Origin: Pseudomonas resinovorans NBRC 106553
GTDB taxonomy: Bacteria; Pseudomonadota; Gammaproteobacteria; Pseudomonadales; Pseudomonadaceae
Length of the DNA: 64,000 bases
NCBI RefSeq assembly: GCF_000412695.1
Contig: NC_021499.1
Span: 4,340,001-4,404,000 of the forward strand
Reading direction: 5' to 3'
In this document: one piece after another, positions 1-8,570 of the stretch
Layout: each line of letters opens with the position of its first letter
How positions within the stretch are numbered: the stretch's first letter is position 1
The notes under the pieces: generated by a model
The model's database searches: none
Told to the model about the DNA's origin: nothing
What the model saw: only the letters and a program-made list of their open reading frames with translations
Position numbers and translations under genes: made by a program

Positions 1-111
1 GGAGGTACGGTCTTCCTCGGTCTGGGCCTTGCGGCCGCGCAGCACGGGAATCAGCAGGAAGGCCAGGGCGACCAGCAGAAGCAGGCCGGCGGCGAGCCAG
101 AAATCGATCAT
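1..111 (-). CDS. ccmI: CcmI N-terminus, cytochrome c maturation (partial)
   Basis: Only the first 37 codons lie in the window; the gene runs off the low-coordinate edge. The peptide begins [13 protein letters not shown] and forms one hydrophobic membrane segment (about residues 5-24) followed by a basic-then-acidic stretch ([11 protein letters not shown]), as expected for the N-terminus of the CcmI/CycH apocytochrome c chaperone. Its ATG overlaps the ccmH stop by four bases (ATGA), so it is coupled to ccmH. The identification rests on position after ccmH and the N-terminal membrane anchor; the TPR region that would confirm it is outside the window. Confidence 0.85.
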   Translation of the reverse strand, partial: MIDFWLAAGLLLLVALAFLLIPVLRGRKAQTEEDRTS

Positions 112-596
112 GAGTCTTTCTTGTCCTGGTTCTCGGAGTTCAGCAGGGCGTCGAGACGGGCCTGCTCATCAGCGGAAAGCAATACGCCAGCCGGCGTGTT
201 CTCCACCCGACGGCGGCGCACGACGATGAAGCCCAGCACCACCAGGCCGCCCACCAGCAGGCCGGCGGGGCCGTACCAGAGCAGCAGGGTGCGGGTATTG
301 ACCGGCGGCTTGTAGCGCACGAAGTCGCCATAGCGGGCCACCAGGTAATCGACTATCTCGTCGTTGCTCTTGCCCTCTTCCAGCATGCGGAAGATTTCCC
401 GGCGCAGGTCGGTGGCGATCGGCGCATTGGAGTCGGCGATGTTCTGGTTCTGGCACTTCGGGCAGCGCAGTTCTTCGGTCAGGGTGCGGAAGCGCTCGCG
501 CTCGGCCTCGTCCTTGAACTGGTAGGTGTCGATGGCGGCGCGGGCCAGGCCGGTGAGGGCCAGGCCCAGGGCGACGGCGGCGATCAGGCGCTTCAT
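108..596 (-). CDS. ccmH: CcmH, cytochrome c maturation thiol reductase
   Basis: This is a membrane-anchored periplasmic thiol-oxidoreductase that helps keep the CXXCH cysteines of apocytochrome c reduced for heme ligation. The 162-residue protein has a signal peptide or anchor (1-20), the family LRCPKC-Q motif with Cys45 and Cys48, and a transmembrane helix near residues 103-123 followed by arginines. An in-frame extension upstream to 809 exists, but it lies wholly inside ccmG. The ATG at 596 overlaps the ccmG stop as ATGA and is followed by a normal signal sequence, so I use it. It sits between ccmG and ccmI in the ccm operon. Confidence 0.95.
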   Translation of the reverse strand: MKRLIAAVALGLALTGLARAAIDTYQFKDEAERERFRTLTEELRCPKCQNQNIADSNAPIATDLRREIFRMLEEGKSNDEIVDYLVARYGDFVRYKPPVNTRTLLLWYGPAGLLVGGLVVLGFIVVRRRRVENTPAGVLLSADEQARLDALLNSENQDKKDS

Positions 597-1129
597 TTGC
601 CGACCTCGTCTTCCAGGGCCTGGTACAGCGGCGCCAGTTGCTCGCGCCAGACGACTTCGTCGATCACGCCGACGAACTTGTGGCGGATGATGCCGTCCTT
701 GTCGATCAGGAAGGTCTCGGGCGCGCCATACACGCCGAGGTCGAGGCCAAGGCTGCCGGCCTCGTCGCGGATATCCAGCTGGTAGGGGTTGTGGAACTCC
801 TTCAACCATTTCAGCGCGGCGGCATTGTCATCCTTGTAGTTGACGCCGTAGATGGTCACGCCCATCTGCGCCAGCTTGTTCAGCACCGGGTGCTCCACGC
901 GGCAGGAGATGCACCAGGTGCCCCAGACGTTGACCAGCGCCGGCTTGCCCTTGAGGTCGGCCTCGGTGAGGGTCCGGTCGCCGGTGACGTTCGGCAGGGA
1001 GAAGGCCGGGAACGGCTTGTCGATCAGCGCCGAGGGCAGCTCGGACGGATCGATGAACAGGCCGCGATAGAGGAACACGGCGATGGCCAGGAAGCCCAGC
1101 AGGGGTAGAACCAGGATCAGTCGCTTCAT
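593..1129 (-). CDS. ccmG: CcmG/DsbE thioredoxin-like reductase
   Basis: This is a periplasmic membrane-tethered thioredoxin-fold protein that passes reducing power to CcmH or apocytochrome c during cytochrome c biogenesis. It has 178 residues: an N-terminal anchor (about 4-22), then a thioredoxin fold with a W-C-I-S-C active site at 72-76 and the cis-proline segment GAPE near 136-139. The start overlaps the ccmF stop by four bases and the stop overlaps the ccmH start, so all three are translationally coupled. Length and motif order are typical of DsbE/CcmG. Confidence 0.96.
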   Translation of the reverse strand: MKRLILVLPLLGFLAIAVFLYRGLFIDPSELPSALIDKPFPAFSLPNVTGDRTLTEADLKGKPALVNVWGTWCISCRVEHPVLNKLAQMGVTIYGVNYKDDNAAALKWLKEFHNPYQLDIRDEAGSLGLDLGVYGAPETFLIDKDGIIRHKFVGVIDEVVWREQLAPLYQALEDEVGK

Positions 1130-3099
1130 GCTCGGGCTCCCGCCATGCCCAGTGCCTCACGGACACGGGTCTTCACTTTCACCCGATAACGCGGGTCGAA
1201 GGCCGCCAGCACGCCGCCGAGGCCCATCAGCAGGCCGCCCAGCCAGATCCAGCGGACGAAGGGTTTGACGTGCACCCGCACGGCCCAGGCGCCCTGGTCC
1301 AGGGGTTCGCCGAGGGCGACATAGAGGTCGCGGGTGAAACCGGCGTCGATGCCGGCCTCGGTCATCACCGACTGCTGCACGGTGTACAGGCGTTTTTCCG
1401 GGTGCAGCACGGAGATCTGCTTGTCACCGTCGAAGACCACCACCGTGCCCTTGTCGGAGGTGAAGTTGGGACCTTCGTGGTGGGCCGCCCCCTCGAAGAG
1501 GAAGCGATAGCCACCCAGTTCCACCGACTCGCCGGGGGCCAGGCGCAGGTCGCGCTCGGCGCTGTACTGGCTGGAGAGCACCACGCCCAGGGCGCAGAGG
1601 GCGATACCGGCGTGGGCCAGCTGCATGCCCCAGTAGCTGCTGGAGAGGCCTCGCGCGCCTTTGTACAGGCCTTTGTGACGGGTCTTGTCGAGCAGGTCGC
1701 GCAGACCCGCCAGCACTACCCAGGCGGCGAGGAAGCCCACGGCCAGCACGGCCCAGTGGAAATCGCCGTAGAGGACGGCGGCCAGTACGCCCAGCAGCAG
1801 GCTGCCGATCAGTACCGGGGCGAGCATGCCCAGCAGCCACTTGACCGGAGTGTCCTTCCAGCGCACCAGCACGCCGACCGCCAGGGCCAGCATGAGAATG
1901 CCCATCAGCGGCACGAACAGGGCGTTGAAGTACGGCGGCCCCACCGACAGCTTGGCGCCGGACAGGGCGTCGAGCACCAGCGGATAGAGGGTGCCGAGCA
2001 GGATCATCGAGGCCGCCACCACCAGGATCAGGTTGTTCACCAGCAGCAGGGTCTCGCGGGACCAGAGGGCGAAGCCCACCTGGCTCTTGACCACCGGCGC
2101 GCGCACCGCGAACAGCGCCAGGGAGCCGCCCACCACCATCAGCAGGAAGGCCAGGATGAACACCCCGCGTTCCGGATCGGAGGCGAAGGCGTGCACCGAG
2201 GTGAGCACCCCGGAGCGGACCAGGAAGGTGCCCAGCAGGCTCAGGGAGAAGGCCGCGATGGCCAGCAGCACGGTCCAGCTCTTGAACACGCCGCGTTTCT
2301 CGGTCACCGCCAGGGAGTGGATCAGCGCGGTGCCCACCAGCCAGGGCATGAAGGAGGCGTTTTCCACCGGGTCCCAGAACCACCAGCCGCCCCAGCCCAG
2401 CTCGTAGTAGGCCCACCAGGAGCCCAGCGCGATGCCGACGGTGAGGAAGGCCCAGGCGATGATGGTCCAGGGCCGCGACCAGCGCGCCCAGGCGGCATCC
2501 AGGCGGCCGCCGAGCAGCGCCGCGATGGCGAAGGCGAAGGCGACCGAGAAGCCCACGTAGCCCATGTAGAGCATCGGCGGGTGGACGATGAGGCCGAAGT
2601 CCTGCAGCAGCGGGTTGAGGTCGTTGCCGTCGGACGGCATGTTCGGCAGCAGGCGATTGAAGGGGTTGGAGGTGACGATCAGGAACAGCAGGAAGCCGAT
2701 GCTGATCATCCCCATCACCGCCAGCACGCGCGCCAGCATCACTTCCGGCAATTGCCGGGAGAAGACCGACACGGCGAAGGTCCAGCCGCCGAGGATCAGC
2801 GCCCAGAGCAGCAGCGAGCCCTCGTGGGCGCCCCAGACGGCGCTGAACTTGTAGTACCAGGGCAGCGCGCTGTTGGAGTTGCTGGCCACGTAGGCGACGG
2901 AGAAGTCGTCCACCATGAAGGCGTAGGTCAGGCAGCCGAAGGCGAACGCCAGGAAGGCGAACTGCCCCCAGGCCGCCGGTTGGGCCAGGCTCATCCACTG
3001 GCGATCGCCGCGCCAGGCGCCGATCAGCGGCAGGGTCGCCTGTACCAGGGCCATGCACAGGGCAAGAATCAGAGCCAGGTGGCCAAGTTCGGGAATCAT
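1126..3099 (-). CDS. ccmF: CcmF, heme lyase subunit
   Basis: This large polytopic inner-membrane protein forms the core of the cytochrome c heme lyase with CcmH and CcmI. The 657-residue length is normal. The periplasmic tryptophan-rich WWD segment is visible at about 236-248 (GWGGWWFWDPVEN), with conserved histidine-bearing periplasmic loops around it (e.g. VHPPMLYMG near 172-180) and well over ten hydrophobic segments. The start lies 4 bp beyond the ccmE stop codon and the stop overlaps the ccmG start. A long open frame antisense to it is only codon-bias shadow. Confidence 0.97.
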   Translation of the reverse strand: MIPELGHLALILALCMALVQATLPLIGAWRGDRQWMSLAQPAAWGQFAFLAFAFGCLTYAFMVDDFSVAYVASNSNSALPWYYKFSAVWGAHEGSLLLWALILGGWTFAVSVFSRQLPEVMLARVLAVMGMISIGFLLFLIVTSNPFNRLLPNMPSDGNDLNPLLQDFGLIVHPPMLYMGYVGFSVAFAFAIAALLGGRLDAAWARWSRPWTIIAWAFLTVGIALGSWWAYYELGWGGWWFWDPVENASFMPWLVGTALIHSLAVTEKRGVFKSWTVLLAIAAFSLSLLGTFLVRSGVLTSVHAFASDPERGVFILAFLLMVVGGSLALFAVRAPVVKSQVGFALWSRETLLLVNNLILVVAASMILLGTLYPLVLDALSGAKLSVGPPYFNALFVPLMGILMLALAVGVLVRWKDTPVKWLLGMLAPVLIGSLLLGVLAAVLYGDFHWAVLAVGFLAAWVVLAGLRDLLDKTRHKGLYKGARGLSSSYWGMQLAHAGIALCALGVVLSSQYSAERDLRLAPGESVELGGYRFLFEGAAHHEGPNFTSDKGTVVVFDGDKQISVLHPEKRLYTVQQSVMTEAGIDAGFTRDLYVALGEPLDQGAWAVRVHVKPFVRWIWLGGLLMGLGGVLAAFDPRYRVKVKTRVREALGMAGARA

Positions 3100-3103
3100 C
3101 AGG

Positions 3104-3553
3104 TCAGCCCTCTTTCTTCTCAGGCAGCTTGCCGCTTTCCTTGAGGGCCTTGGTCACCTCTGGCGGCATGTATTTCTCGTCGTGCTTGGCCAGCACTTCG
3201 TCGGCCACCAGCACGCCGTCGGCATTCAGCTTGCCGAGGGCGACGATGCCCTGCCCTTCGCGGAACAGGTCGGGAAGGATGCCGTGGTAGCGGATGGTCA
3301 CGCTCTTGGCGAAGTCGGTCACCACGAACTGCACCTCGAGGGCATCGCCGGAGCGTTGCACCGAGCCCTTCTCCACCATGCCGCCCGCGCGGATGCGGGT
3401 GTCCTGGGGCGCCTCGCCATTGGCGATCTGGGTCGGGGTGTAGAACAGGTTGATGTTCTGTTGCAGCGCGGACAGCGCCAGCGCCACGGCGATCCCCACC
3501 CCCGCCAGGATGGCGAGGATGATGAACAGCCGCTTCTTGCGTACCGGATTCAC
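3104..3553 (-). CDS. ccmE: CcmE, periplasmic heme chaperone
   Basis: This protein receives heme from the CcmABCD release complex on a histidine and hands it to the CcmF lyase. It is 149 residues with an N-terminal signal anchor (8-29), an OB-fold body and the heme-attachment region [12 protein letters not shown], with His124 and Tyr128. Translation begins with GTG at 3553, overlapping the ccmD stop as GTGA. This overlap and the continuous homology-like N-terminus (MNPVRKKRL) decide the start. It is part of the coupled ccmC-D-E-F run. Confidence 0.96.
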   Translation of the reverse strand: MNPVRKKRLFIILAILAGVGIAVALALSALQQNINLFYTPTQIANGEAPQDTRIRAGGMVEKGSVQRSGDALEVQFVVTDFAKSVTIRYHGILPDLFREGQGIVALGKLNADGVLVADEVLAKHDEKYMPPEVTKALKESGKLPEKKEG

Positions 3554-3726
3554 TTCGACTCCTCCCGGCGCAAACGACGCGCCTCGTCTTGCAGGTAACG
3601 CCGCCGCGCGATCAGCGGCATGGCGACGTTGATGGCCAGTACCGCGAGGCTGATGCCGTAGGCGGTCCAGACATACAGGCCATGGTCACCCATGGCGAGA
3701 AATTCGCTGAAGGAAGAAAAATTCAT
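3550..3726 (-). CDS. ccmD: CcmD, small heme exporter subunit
   Basis: This 58-residue ORF reads [20 protein letters not shown] at its start, then one membrane helix (about 18-40), then a basic tail ending [10 protein letters not shown] short single-helix protein with a charged cytoplasmic tail between ccmC and ccmE is diagnostic for CcmD, which helps release holo-CcmE from the CcmABC complex. Its ATG shares an A with the ccmC stop (TGATG), and its own TGA overlaps the GTG of ccmE, so it is tightly coupled on both sides. Confidence 0.92.
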   Translation of the reverse strand: MNFSSFSEFLAMGDHGLYVWTAYGISLAVLAINVAMPLIARRRYLQDEARRLRREESK

Positions 3727-4478
3727 CAGACCTTACCCACTTGTGCCTGAATTTCCGCCTTGGCCCAGCTGGAGCGGGCCTCGCGCTTGAGCACTTCCAG
3801 GCGCATGCGCAGCAGTACCACGGCACCGAAGAAGCAATAGAAGCCCAGCACCATGATCAGCAGCGGCACCCACATCTCCGGCGGCATGGCCGGCTTCTCG
3901 GTGATCTTGAAGGTGGCCGGCTGGTGCAGGGTGTTCCACCACTCCACCGAGTACTTGATGATCGGGATGTTGATCACCCCGACTATGGCCAGCACCGCGC
4001 AGGCCTTGGCGGCGCTGTCACGATTGCTGATCGCCTGGCCCAGGGCAATGACACCGAAGTACAGGAAAAGCAGGATGAGCATCGACGTAAGTCGTGCATC
4101 CCAGACCCACCAGGCGCCCCAGGTGGGCTTGCCCCAGATGGCGCCGGTGACCAGCGCCACGAAGGTCATCCAGGCGCCCAGGGGCGCGGCGGCCTGCAGG
4201 GCGACGTCGGCCAGCTTCATCTTCCACACCAGGCCGACCACGCCGCACACCGCCAGCATGATGTAGCAGGACTGGGCCAGGAAGGCCGCCGGCACATGGA
4301 TATAGATGATCCGGAAGCTGTTGCCCTGCTGGTAGTCCGGCGGCGCGAACGCCAGGCCCCAGACCAGGCCGAGGCTGATCAGGATCACCGCGCCCCAGGC
4401 CAGCCAGGGCAACCAGCGACCGCTGATTTCGTAGAACCACTTGGGCGACCCGAGCTTGTGGAACCACGTCCAGTTCAT
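3726..4478 (-). CDS. ccmC: CcmC, heme transporter/handling protein
   Basis: This six-helix inner-membrane protein presents heme to CcmE. It is 250 residues from the ATG at 4478 ([10 protein letters not shown]). A GTG three codons upstream at 4487 is possible but has no better ribosome site. The WWD-family motif [13 protein letters not shown] lies near 120-132, with a histidine in the preceding periplasmic loop (IIYIHVP, His61). It is separated from ccmB by about 70 bp and overlaps ccmD at its 3' end. Family and order ABCDEFGH leave little doubt. Confidence 0.96.
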   Translation of the reverse strand: MNWTWFHKLGSPKWFYEISGRWLPWLAWGAVILISLGLVWGLAFAPPDYQQGNSFRIIYIHVPAAFLAQSCYIMLAVCGVVGLVWKMKLADVALQAAAPLGAWMTFVALVTGAIWGKPTWGAWWVWDARLTSMLILLFLYFGVIALGQAISNRDSAAKACAVLAIVGVINIPIIKYSVEWWNTLHQPATFKITEKPAMPPEMWVPLLIMVLGFYCFFGAVVLLRMRLEVLKREARSSWAKAEIQAQVGKV

Positions 4479-4548
4479 CGGGACCACCTGCAGGGCGCTG
4501 CGGTCTGTTGGGACATCGGCAGTTTTCTCATCAGGGCAACTCTGTTTC

Positions 4549-5220
4549 TTATTCGCCGACGCTGATGGTCAGGCCGGCGGCTATGGCAAAGGGTGTCAGG
4601 GTCACCGCCAGGGCGGTGAGGCTCGCCAGCCACAACAGGTGGCCGACGGTCGGCAATCCTTGCAGGGCCGCTTGCAACGCTCCGCTGCCGAGGATCAGCA
4701 CCGGGATGTACAGCGGCAGGATCAGCAGCGCCAGGAGCAGGCCGCCACGCTTGAGCCCCACGGTCAGGGCCGCGCCTACGGCGCCCAGCAGGCTCAGCAC
4801 CGGGGTGCCGAGCAGCAGCGAGAGCAGCAGCACCGGCAGGCAGCGTGCCGGCAGGCCGAGCATCAGCGCCAGCAGCGGCGCCAGCAACACCAGGGCCAAT
4901 CCGGAAAAGAGCCAGTGTGCCAGCACCTTGGCCAGGACCAGAAGCGGCAGGGGGTGCGGCGAAACGACCCACTGTTCCAGGGAGCCGTCCTCGAAATCAC
5001 TGCGGAAAAGCCCGTCCAGCGAGAGCAGCACGGCCAACAGCGCCGCCACCCAGACCAGGCCAGGGGAAAGGCTTTGCAACAATTGCGTCTCGGGGCCGAC
5101 GGCCAGGGGGAACAATGCGATCACTATGGCGAAGAACACCAGGGGATTGGCCAATTCCGCCGGACGGCGTACCAGCAGGCGGGCTTCGCGGGCGACCAGC
5201 AGGGTGAAGACGTTACTCAT
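4549..5220 (-). CDS. ccmB: CcmB, heme exporter permease
   Basis: This is a 223-residue polytopic membrane protein, the ABC permease partner of CcmA in the CcmABCD complex that releases heme-loaded CcmE. The start at 5220 ([15 protein letters not shown]) overlaps the ccmA stop codon as ATGA. The frame is open further upstream to 5610, but that part is inside ccmA and is rejected. Six hydrophobic segments separated by short charged loops are visible, including FEDGSLEQW in the first cytoplasmic region, typical of CcmB. Confidence 0.95.
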   Translation of the reverse strand: MSNVFTLLVAREARLLVRRPAELANPLVFFAIVIALFPLAVGPETQLLQSLSPGLVWVAALLAVLLSLDGLFRSDFEDGSLEQWVVSPHPLPLLVLAKVLAHWLFSGLALVLLAPLLALMLGLPARCLPVLLLSLLLGTPVLSLLGAVGAALTVGLKRGGLLLALLILPLYIPVLILGSGALQAALQGLPTVGHLLWLASLTALAVTLTPFAIAAGLTISVGE

Positions 5221-5852
5221 GGGTGACGCTGCCCCAGGTCGAGTTCGCGATAACCGCTGGGCACCTGGCCCATGCTGTGGTGGGTGGTGAACGCCACCAG
5301 GCCGCCCTGCTCGCAATGCCGCGCCAGGTGCGCTTCGAGCTGGGCCACGCCCTGCTTGTCGAGGGCGGTGAAGGGTTCGTCGAGTATCCACAGCGGCGGT
5401 GCGGCCAGGTACAGGCGTGCCAGGGCGACACGGCGCTGCTGGCCGGCGGACAGGGTGTGGCAGGGCACATCTTCGAAACCACGCAGGCCGACGGCCTCCA
5501 GCGCGTTCCAGATGGCGTCGCGCTCGGCGGGCTGGTGCAGGGCGCAGAGCCAGCGCAGGTTCTCCTCGGGGGTGAGCAGGCCCTTGATGCCGGCCGCATG
5601 GCCGATCCACAGGAGGTTGCGCGCCAGTTCGCTGCGTTGGCTGGCCAGGGTCTTGCCGTTCAGGCGCACTTCGCCGGCCGTGGGCTGCATCAGGCCGCAG
5701 AGCAGGCGCAGCAGGCTGGTCTTGCCGCTACCGTTGGGGCCGCTGACCTGGAGCATCTCGCCATGGGACAGCTGCAGGTCCAGCCGCTCGAACAGCAGGC
5801 GCCAATCCCGCTCGCAGGCGAGGGCCACGGTCTCGAGATAGGGACTGGTCAC
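5217..5852 (-). CDS. ccmA: CcmA, cytochrome c maturation ABC ATPase
   Basis: This is the ATPase subunit of the CcmABCD complex, 211 residues long. Walker A is GPNGSGKT at 38-45, the ABC signature is LSAGQ near 134, and Walker B is LWILDEPF. It is the first gene of the ccm operon and starts with GTG at 5852 ([11 protein letters not shown]); the nearby ATG upstream is in another frame and closes after two codons. The start codon lies about 90 bp from a TATAAT hexamer on the minus strand (5945-5950) that may be its -10 element. Confidence 0.95.
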   Translation of the reverse strand: MTSPYLETVALACERDWRLLFERLDLQLSHGEMLQVSGPNGSGKTSLLRLLCGLMQPTAGEVRLNGKTLASQRSELARNLLWIGHAAGIKGLLTPEENLRWLCALHQPAERDAIWNALEAVGLRGFEDVPCHTLSAGQQRRVALARLYLAAPPLWILDEPFTALDKQGVAQLEAHLARHCEQGGLVAFTTHHSMGQVPSGYRELDLGQRHP

Positions 5853-5944
5853 GGCATGGGTACCCGGGGTGTATTCAAGTCAGGGGGGTGCCGGCCGCTA
5901 TACTGGAGAACTCCAAAGCTCGCGGCCGGCCCGGACGGGGCGGC

Positions 5945-5950
5945 ATTATA
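5945..5950 (-). promoter_or_regulatory. Possible -10 element for the ccm operon
   Basis: On the minus strand the hexamer is exactly TATAAT, about 93 bases before the ccmA GTG, in the only non-coding gap upstream of the operon (5853-6003). No good -35 sits at 16-18 bases. The same gap also holds TATACT on the plus strand at 5899-5904, a possible -10 for the divergent fliK-like gene. Both are weak single-box predictions. Confidence 0.3.
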
Positions 5951-6003
5951 CATGCCAGACCCCACCCCCGAAGCGGGCTTTTTCAACAGGTTGTTACCCC
6001 TTC

Positions 6004-7542
6004 ATGACCGAAATCAGCGGCGCGCGCCCCTTGCCCCCGAGCCAGCCCACCGTCCGTCCGATGCAGAACTCGGTGGATACGGCCCTCAAACTGCTGCAAC
6101 CGCTGGACGGGCTGCTGGCCGCCGGCGAAAGCGCCGACGCTGAAGTCATCGCGCTCAAGGAAACCGCCCAGAGCTTCCAGGTCCTGCTCAAGCTGACCCT
6201 CGGCAACGGCACTCAGACCACTCTGGAAGCCAGCAGCCCGCGCCCCCTGGTCCAGGGCAGCCTGCTCAACATCACCGCGCTCTCCGATACCCGCCTGCTC
6301 ATGGCCCTCAAGGGCGGCGAGCGGGCCCTCGGCAGCCTCGACCTCAACCTGCTGCCCGTGGGCAGCCTGGTCCAGGGCAAGGTGGTCGCCAGTGAACTGG
6401 CCGCCCAGGGCAAGGCCCAGGCGGCGGTGTACAAGGTGCTGGTCAATCTGCTCAACACCCCCCTGGCGGGCAGCCAGCTGAGCATCGAAAGCCCGCGTCC
6501 GCTGGCCATCGGCAGCCTGCTCAGCGCCCAGGTCCAGGGCAGCCAGATGCTGCAGTTCCTGCCGCTCGCGACGCAGCTCGACCAACTCGCGCTAACCCAG
6601 CAGCTGGCCGGCCAGCAGAGCCGCCAGGGCTCGCTCGACGCGCTGGTGGGCGCCGTGCAGAACGTCAACCGCGACGGCGTGCCGGAAGGCCTGAAGACCG
6701 CCATGGACAAGCTCCTCGGCGCACTTCCCGACATCCGCCAGTTGGGCGACCCCAAGGTGCTGGCCGCGGCCCTGGAGAACAGCGGCGCCCTGCTGGAATC
6801 GCGGCTGCTCGCGGGGCAGACCGCTGCCCTGCCCCAGGACCTCAAGGCCAACCTGCTGCGCCTGGTGGCCCAGTTGCTGCCGGCCCTGCCGACGCCCGGC
6901 GCGCTGCCCTCCACCGGCACCAGTAACGCCATGGCCCAGGCCCTGCCAGCCTTCATTCGCAGCGCCCTGGGCGCCCTTGGCCAGGCCAACGCCCGCCAGC
7001 AGGCGCTGAGCTTCCCCCTGCCGTCACGCCTGGCGCAGACGGCCGAGGAAGAAGGCGACCTGGAAACCCTGCTCAAACTTGCCGCCGCAGCCGTCTCGCG
7101 GCTGCAGACCCACCAGTTGTCGAGCCTGGCCCAGACCCAGGTGACCCCGGACGGCAACCTGCTGACCACCTGGCAACTGGAAGTGCCCATGCGCAACCAG
7201 CAGGACATCGTCCCCCTGCAGATCAAGCTGCAGCAGGAGCAGGACGGGCGCCAGGAGAAGAACGAACGCAAGGAGAGCATCTGGCGCGTGGAACTGGCCT
7301 TCGACCTGGAGCCACTCGGCCCGTTGCAGGTCCAGGCCCAGCTGGCCTTGGGCAGCCTGTCCAGCCAGCTGTGGGCGGAACGCGCCGGCACCGCCGACCT
7401 GATCGACCGTGAGCTGCCGAACCTGCGCGACCGCCTGTTGGCGGCCGGGCTTACCGTGGGCGAACTGGCCTGCCGCCAGGGCCGCCCGCCCCAAGGGGCA
7501 CGCACCACACTGGAACAGCGCTGGGTGGACGAGACCGCATGA
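6004..7542 (+). CDS. FliK-like hook-length-control domain protein
   Basis: This 512-residue protein begins MTEISGARPLPPSQP and is separate from the true fliK at 28894-30159. The first ~450 residues are rich in Ala, Leu and Gln with no clear domain. The last ~100 residues resemble the FliK C-terminal domain: a basic/acidic hinge (QDGRQEKNERKE), then alternating LEPLGPLQVQAQL and LRDRLLAAGLTVGELACRQG. It has no obvious signal peptide. It is followed by an FlhB C-terminal-like gene on the same strand, so the two look like a substrate-length sensor and export-gate switch pair. Such pairs occur beside ccmA in many pseudomonads, but I know of no settled function. The frame is open upstream to 5869; the ATG at 6004 is preferred because it follows the non-coding promoter gap. 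Confidence 0.75.
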   Translation: MTEISGARPLPPSQPTVRPMQNSVDTALKLLQPLDGLLAAGESADAEVIALKETAQSFQVLLKLTLGNGTQTTLEASSPRPLVQGSLLNITALSDTRLLMALKGGERALGSLDLNLLPVGSLVQGKVVASELAAQGKAQAAVYKVLVNLLNTPLAGSQLSIESPRPLAIGSLLSAQVQGSQMLQFLPLATQLDQLALTQQLAGQQSRQGSLDALVGAVQNVNRDGVPEGLKTAMDKLLGALPDIRQLGDPKVLAAALENSGALLESRLLAGQTAALPQDLKANLLRLVAQLLPALPTPGALPSTGTSNAMAQALPAFIRSALGALGQANARQQALSFPLPSRLAQTAEEEGDLETLLKLAAAAVSRLQTHQLSSLAQTQVTPDGNLLTTWQLEVPMRNQQDIVPLQIKLQQEQDGRQEKNERKESIWRVELAFDLEPLGPLQVQAQLALGSLSSQLWAERAGTADLIDRELPNLRDRLLAAGLTVGELACRQGRPPQGARTTLEQRWVDETA

Positions 7543-7665
7543 TTCCAGGGCCCTTGCATCGGCGCAGCTTTGTCGGCTGCGCTCTCCGCTCCTCCCCGTA
7601 CTACTCGTACTGTCTCGTCGCGGCTCGCTTGCCTTCGCGCTGCACCTTCGCCAGGACCCCGGAAT
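7542..7665 (+). repeat. 124 bp intergenic element with inverted ends
   Basis: The whole gap between the FliK-like and FlhB-like genes is one structured block. Its ends, ATTCCAGGG (7542-7550) and CCCCGGAAT (7657-7665), are inverted with 8 of 9 matches; the left end includes the last base of the fliK-like stop codon and the right end the first two bases of the next start codon. Inside are the hairpins GCGCAGC/GCTGCGC (7562-7568, 7576-7582) and GTAC/GTAC (7598-7601, 7607-7610). I believe similar sequence recurs between genes in other pseudomonads, but cannot check this here. Confidence 0.5.
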
Positions 7666-7993
7666 GAGTAAAAAGCCACGTCAGGCCATCGCCCTCTCCT
7701 ACGATGGCGCCAGCGCCCCCAGCCTGACCGCCAAGGGCGACGACGAGCTGGCCGAGACCATCCTCGCCATCGCCCGCGAGTACGAGGTGCCGATCTACGA
7801 GAACGCCGAACTGGTGCGCCTGCTGGCGCGCCTGGAACTGGGCGACGCGATTCCCGAAGCGCTCTACCGAACCATCGCCGAGATCATCGCCTTCGCCTGG
7901 CACCTCAAGGGGAAATGCCCGGCTGGCTTCGACCCGGATGCCGAGCGCGACGTCAGCCCTCCCCTGCCGCTGCTCAGCGGTCCGGCAGATTGA
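7664..7993 (+). CDS. FlhB C-terminal-like protein (EscU/YscU/HrcU family), lacks NPTH
   Basis: This 109-residue soluble protein matches the cytoplasmic domain of FlhB after its cleavage site: AIALSYDG near the start, then AIAREYEVPIYENAELVRLLARLELGDAIPEALYRTIAEIIAF. In true FlhB (23092-24228) the corresponding part follows the self-cleaving NPTH. Here there is no NPTH and there are no membrane helices. It resembles the stand-alone FlhB-C paralogues called FlhX or FlhB2 in other bacteria, which can partly substitute for the FlhB C-terminal fragment. It is downstream of the FliK-like gene on the plus strand, and its last 20 bp overlap the convergent rhodanese gene. Confidence 0.8.
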   Translation: MSKKPRQAIALSYDGASAPSLTAKGDDELAETILAIAREYEVPIYENAELVRLLARLELGDAIPEALYRTIAEIIAFAWHLKGKCPAGFDPDAERDVSPPLPLLSGPAD

Positions 7994-8411
7994 GCACCAG
8001 ACGCTCGCCCTGCAGCCCCTTGCCCTGGGGGAAGTCCTGCAGTTGCCAGGCGAAGTAGCCTTCGCGGAAGTAGAACACCTGCCGATAGCCCCAGCCCACC
8101 GCCATCCGCACCGCCTGGGCGCCATGGGGGCAGACGTCGCTGTCGCAATAGATCACCAGGGGTATCTGCCGGGGCCAATGGGGTTGTTCCAGGTCCTGGA
8201 AGCGATCCAGCAGCTCCAGGTGCAGGGCGCCGTGGATATGCCCCCAGGTCCATTCGCGCGTTGGCCGTACATCGATGAAGATCGCCCCGCGCTCGTACAG
8301 GTAGCGGGCCTGCAGCACGTTGACCGTCATCGCGCCCTTTACTTCCAGTGGGGCTTCCTGGGCGTGCAACAGCGGCACCAGGCAGAAAAACAGGAGTGGA
8401 AGTAGACGCAT
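7974..8411 (-). CDS. Periplasmic rhodanese-domain protein
   Basis: This 145-residue protein has a cleavable-looking signal peptide (MRLLPLLFFCLVPLLHAQ) and one rhodanese domain. The N-terminal half carries the usual IDVRP...EW..GHI(P/H)GA pattern (near 45-62). The active-site loop begins with Cys89 in IYCDSDVCPHGAQA and has an additional Cys94; the classical C-X5-R loop is not kept. It could carry sulfur or act as a thiol-handling protein in the periplasm. The 3' end overlaps the convergent FlhB-like gene by 20 bp. No link to chemotaxis is evident beyond position. Confidence 0.8.
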   Translation of the reverse strand: MRLLPLLFFCLVPLLHAQEAPLEVKGAMTVNVLQARYLYERGAIFIDVRPTREWTWGHIHGALHLELLDRFQDLEQPHWPRQIPLVIYCDSDVCPHGAQAVRMAVGWGYRQVFYFREGYFAWQLQDFPQGKGLQGERLVLNLPDR

Positions 8412-8508
8412 CGCTGAACCTCCCCGGAGAGAAGCCCCGGAATTTCAGCTTAGGTCAGGCAGGTGGCTGGGAATTGGAACGAAAACACCAGGTTGGCCCC
8501 GGCTTAAG

Positions 8509-8533
8509 AACCGACGGAGCTAAGCCGCCGGTT
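8509..8533 (+). terminator. Hairpin between rhodanese and DUF2802 genes
   Basis: AACCGACGG and CCGCCGGTT form a 9-bp stem (one G-T pair) with a 7-nt loop in the 159-bp gap 8412-8570. On the plus strand it is followed by TTTTC-like sequence; on the minus strand, the direction of the cheW-DUF2802 transcript, there is no U-run. It may terminate or pause the chemotaxis transcript, but is not a textbook terminator. Confidence 0.35.
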
Positions 8534-8570
8534 TTCAGGCATACGAGCAGGGGTAATTCGCCGGGGTGAC

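Noticed and set aside
1270..3144. 624-codon open frame on the plus strand opposite ccmF
   Set aside because: Antisense shadow of high-GC third-position bias in ccmF; composition is dominated by His, Gln, Gly and Arg without domains, and ccmF is certain.
5968..5985. Terminator-like CCCG-AAG-CGGG-CTTTTTC before the FliK-like gene
   Set aside because: Stem of only 4 bp, no gene upstream on that strand to terminate, and it lies in the leader of 6004.
8412..8570. c-di-GMP riboswitch near the rhodanese/DUF2802 gap
   Set aside because: The hairpin does not show the GEMM receptor motifs; only a simple stem is present.
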